DNA of 8,064 nucleotides, taken from NCBI GenBank assembly GCA_900756875.1, contig CAAELW010000079.1, positions 1 to 8,064 of the forward strand. Direction: 5' to 3'. The stretch comes from Pasteurellaceae bacterium (GTDB lineage Bacteria; Pseudomonadota; Gammaproteobacteria; Enterobacterales; Pasteurellaceae). The position numbers and the translations under genes are program-made. Positions 6,505 to 8,064 of this stretch are shown piece after piece (the first letter of the stretch is position 1; each line of letters begins with the position of its first letter). The notes beneath the pieces are model-generated. The model was not told the origin of the DNA. It ran no database searches and saw only the letters and a list, made by a program, of their open reading frames with translations.

Positions 6505-7578
6505 TTATTTCACATACCAATGTGCTAATAAGATCCCTGTGTTTACTGCAATATTTAACCCGGTTTTTAATGGATTGCTTAAAGAAAGACGTACATTTAC
6601 ATCTTGTTTCTCACGAATATCGTCCGTACTGCTTTCGCTCAATACCAACGCGACTTTCTCTGCAAATTTGAGTTGTTCCAACGCAATGCCTTGTTTATTG
6701 GTTGATACATGAATAATCTGATAGCCAGCTTTGCGTAAGGCCTCTAAAGCGATTTCGGTACTTTCTGTTTCTAAAATACGAATATGCTCCATCCCGCCTT
6801 CCGCTACACGCATCGCAGCCGGTGCATAAAGCTGTTCAACTTGATTTGTTACCACATTTTTAATGCCATAGAAGGCACAAGTACGCACAACACCGCCTAA
6901 GTTTTGCGCATTATTGACTTGATCAAGCACGACTAAACAGTCTTCTTGACGCGGTACATCTAAATAACCTTGCAGAGATAAAGTACGTTGTTTCTTCACT
7001 AACATACAAATGCCGCCATGATGCTCGGTACCACTCACTAAGCTCAGCTCATCGCCATCCACCACGTGATACACTTTTTTATTTGCGGCTAAATAACTGA
7101 AAATCTCGCCAATTCGATGCGCCATTTGCACCGTTGCCCATACGCGGACAATGCTCTCTGGACGCTCTGCAAACAATTCTAAGCACGCATTTTCACCATA
7201 CACTTTCATTTCTTCAGCGCGGTTCTTTTTAATTTTCTCTGGTGCACGCGGCGATAATGCGCCCGTTTTCTTTTCTTTCGCTTTATAACTCACGCCCGTA
7301 CTTTTCACCGTTACTTTTACCGAGCCACTTTCTCCATTGGCTTTATTTAATGAAAGTTCAGCAATTTTCGGTTCTCTCACTTCTTGCTGTTGGAAACCAC
7401 GAGAAGGTTTACGATCATCCCGTTTTTTATCAAAGTGCGGTCGATTTCCCTCACGTTTTTCATTATTACGACGATCATCGAAACGACGTTCTTTGTCATT
7501 AAATGCACGTTTTGGGCTACGCTCTTGAAAAGATTTGGTGGAATTTGTTTGGAATGATGGTTTGCGTGAATTGCTCAT
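6505..7578 (-). CDS. yfiF: YfiF-type SPOUT-family RNA 2'-O-methyltransferase-like protein with basic disordered N-terminus
   Basis: This protein of the SpoU/TrmH (SPOUT) family is 357 residues long and resembles E. coli YfiF and an H. influenzae protein next to pssA; the RNA target is, to my knowledge, not established. Residues 1-120 are low-complexity and very rich in Arg, Lys, Asp and Asn, probably disordered and RNA-binding. Residues 123-196 look like the SpoU substrate-binding domain (VYGENACLELF, TEHHGGICMLV). Residues 214-352 form the SPOUT fold: motif 1 is DQVNNAQNLGGVVRTC, with the expected N226, G228 and R232. Motif 2 reads LVLSESSTDD (311-320), lacking the usual G-x-E-x-x-G loop. 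Motif 3 is LSNPLKTGLNIAVNTGIL, where family members usually have SLN-V-S/A-V-A. Catalysis is therefore uncertain. ATG 7578 has GAGAAG upstream. It is divergent from pssA; E. coli also keeps yfiF near pssA. Confidence 0.9.
   Translation of the reverse strand: MSNSRKPSFQTNSTKSFQERSPKRAFNDKERRFDDRRNNEKREGNRPHFDKKRDDRKPSRGFQQQEVREPKIAELSLNKANGESGSVKVTVKSTGVSYKAKEKKTGALSPRAPEKIKKNRAEEMKVYGENACLELFAERPESIVRVWATVQMAHRIGEIFSYLAANKKVYHVVDGDELSLVSGTEHHGGICMLVKKQRTLSLQGYLDVPRQEDCLVVLDQVNNAQNLGGVVRTCAFYGIKNVVTNQVEQLYAPAAMRVAEGGMEHIRILETESTEIALEALRKAGYQIIHVSTNKQGIALEQLKFAEKVALVLSESSTDDIREKQDVNVRLSLSNPLKTGLNIAVNTGILLAHWYVK
7433..7441 (+). repeat. DNA uptake signal sequence core (Hin type) inside yfiF
   Basis: A perfect AAGTGCGGT, followed by CGATTT, matches the 9-bp core of the Haemophilus-type uptake signal recognised during natural transformation. 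On the coding (-) strand the core falls in codons for P-H-F-D in the disordered N-terminal region of the YfiF-like protein. It is the only exact copy I found in the window on either strand. It supports assignment to the Hin clade of Pasteurellaceae. Confidence 0.88.
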
Positions 7579-7633
7579 AATTTGCTTCTCGAAGGAAAAA
7601 TTGGATAATAATTCGCCAAAAAATACGAAAATT

Positions 7634-7672
7634 TGTGAGCATTATAACGAAAAAAAACCTTTTTTCTATCAA
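7634..7672 (-). promoter_or_regulatory. Candidate yfiF promoter with A/T homopolymer spacer
   Basis: On the - strand a perfect TATAAT (7646-7641) lies about 63 nt before the yfiF ATG, predicting a start near 7634 and a 5' leader of about 55 nt. TTGATA (7672-7667), five of six to the -35 consensus, sits 20 nt upstream, longer than the usual 16-18. The spacer contains six A, GG and eight T. The -10 call is good; the -35 pairing is uncertain. Confidence 0.5.
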
Positions 7673-7687
7673 TCCACAAAGGAAATA

Positions 7688-7710
7688 TTGTAAACTAGAG
7701 CATTAATTTT
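7688..7710 (+). promoter_or_regulatory. Possible pssA promoter region
   Basis: TAAACT (7691-7696) preceded by TTG is the best -10-like hexamer (four of six), with a possible start near 7703 in the sequence GCATTA, about 25 nt before pssA. No convincing -35 element is present at the right distance. A promoter is expected because the upstream gene is divergent, but the exact site is a guess. Confidence 0.25.
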
Positions 7711-7727
7711 TAGTGTAGAGATAGATT

Positions 7728-8064
7728 ATGTTAATCAATAAAGCTAAACGAGCAGAACAAAATTTAAAAAATTTACCTTTTCTTCCTTTACAGGCAGAGC
7801 AGGTTGAGTTTCTGTTTAGTCCGCTGGAATTCAAAGCACAAATTATAGAATTAATTCGCCAAGCTAAAAAACGCATTTATGTGACCGCGCTTTATTGGCA
7901 AAAAGATGAAGCGGGACAAGAAATTCTCAATGAAATTTATCGCGTAAAACAAGATCATCCTGAATTAGATGTAAAAATTTTAGTGGATTGGCATCGCGGA
8001 CAACGCAATTTACTCGGTGCAGAAAAATCTGCCACTAACGCTGATTGGTATTGTGAACAACGTC
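7728..8064 (+). CDS. pssA: CDP-diacylglycerol-serine O-phosphatidyltransferase PssA (N-terminal part, 3' end outside window)
   Basis: PssA makes phosphatidylserine from CDP-diacylglycerol and serine, the committed step toward phosphatidylethanolamine. The frame is open from ATG 7728 to the window edge: 112 complete codons of a protein usually about 450-455 residues long. The start MLINKAKRAEQNLKNLP and the segments RIYVTALYWQKDEAGQEIL and DWHRGQRNLLGAEKSATNADWYCEQR are characteristic of gammaproteobacterial type I PssA of the phospholipase D superfamily. The first catalytic HxK motif is expected just beyond the window, so the active site cannot be checked. A modest AGAG (7717-7720) lies 7 nt before the ATG. 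The gene is divergent from yfiF across a 149-nt gap. The protein is expected to be peripheral, bound to ribosomes or membrane as in E. coli. Confidence 0.95.
   Translation, partial: MLINKAKRAEQNLKNLPFLPLQAEQVEFLFSPLEFKAQIIELIRQAKKRIYVTALYWQKDEAGQEILNEIYRVKQDHPELDVKILVDWHRGQRNLLGAEKSATNADWYCEQR

Noticed and set aside
7242..7528. Overlapping + strand open frames opposite the yfiF N-terminus
   Set aside because: They are explained by the repetitive Arg/Lys/Asp codon composition on the coding strand; no start signals support them.
1..8064. CRISPR arrays, insertion sequences, tRNAs, toxin-antitoxin pairs or defence genes
   Set aside because: I looked on both strands and saw no direct-repeat array, transposase, tRNA fold or such gene; known core genes explain nearly all the sequence.

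Overview
The window is chromosomal DNA of a member of the Pasteurellaceae, most likely the Haemophilus/Aggregatibacter group. The evidence is AT-rich DNA with TTA/AAA/CGT/GGT-biased codons, the gene order napA-G-H-B-C, a perfect Hin-type DNA uptake core (AAGTGCGGT) inside one gene, and protein sequences that I recognise as close to H. influenzae and E. coli family members. The species cannot be fixed from the sequence alone. There is no mobile element, CRISPR array, tRNA or rRNA.

Region 1 (1-4393, + strand) is the distal part of a periplasmic nitrate reductase (nap) operon: the C-terminal 459 codons of napA, then napG, napH, napB and napC complete. Quinol electrons enter through the membrane tetraheme cytochrome NapC or the iron-sulfur quinol dehydrogenase NapGH, pass to the diheme cytochrome NapB, and reach the molybdenum enzyme NapA, which reduces nitrate to nitrite in the periplasm. 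The genes are tightly packed (napG/napH overlap by 1 nt; the napC ribosome site overlaps the napB stop). The exception is a 116-nt napA-napG gap that holds two inverted repeats, one built from near-copies of uptake signal sequences. A strong hairpin terminator closes the operon at 4414-4447.

Region 2 (4446-6335, - strand) is a full-length bifunctional glutathionylspermidine amidase/synthetase (gsp), convergent with nap and sharing the terminator area. It has its own ribosome site and is separated from the next gene by a terminator, so it is probably a single-gene unit.

Region 3 (6505-8064) holds a SPOUT-family RNA methyltransferase-like gene of the YfiF type (- strand), divergent from the 5' end of pssA, phosphatidylserine synthase (+ strand), which runs off the window. 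A 149-nt divergent promoter region lies between them.

I see no clearly new system. The points that most deserve a second look are the hybrid uptake-signal hairpin inside the nap operon, the altered cofactor-loop motifs of the YfiF-like protein, the proline-rich tail of NapG, the homopolymer-bearing promoter spacer ahead of yfiF, and the presence and placement of gsp.
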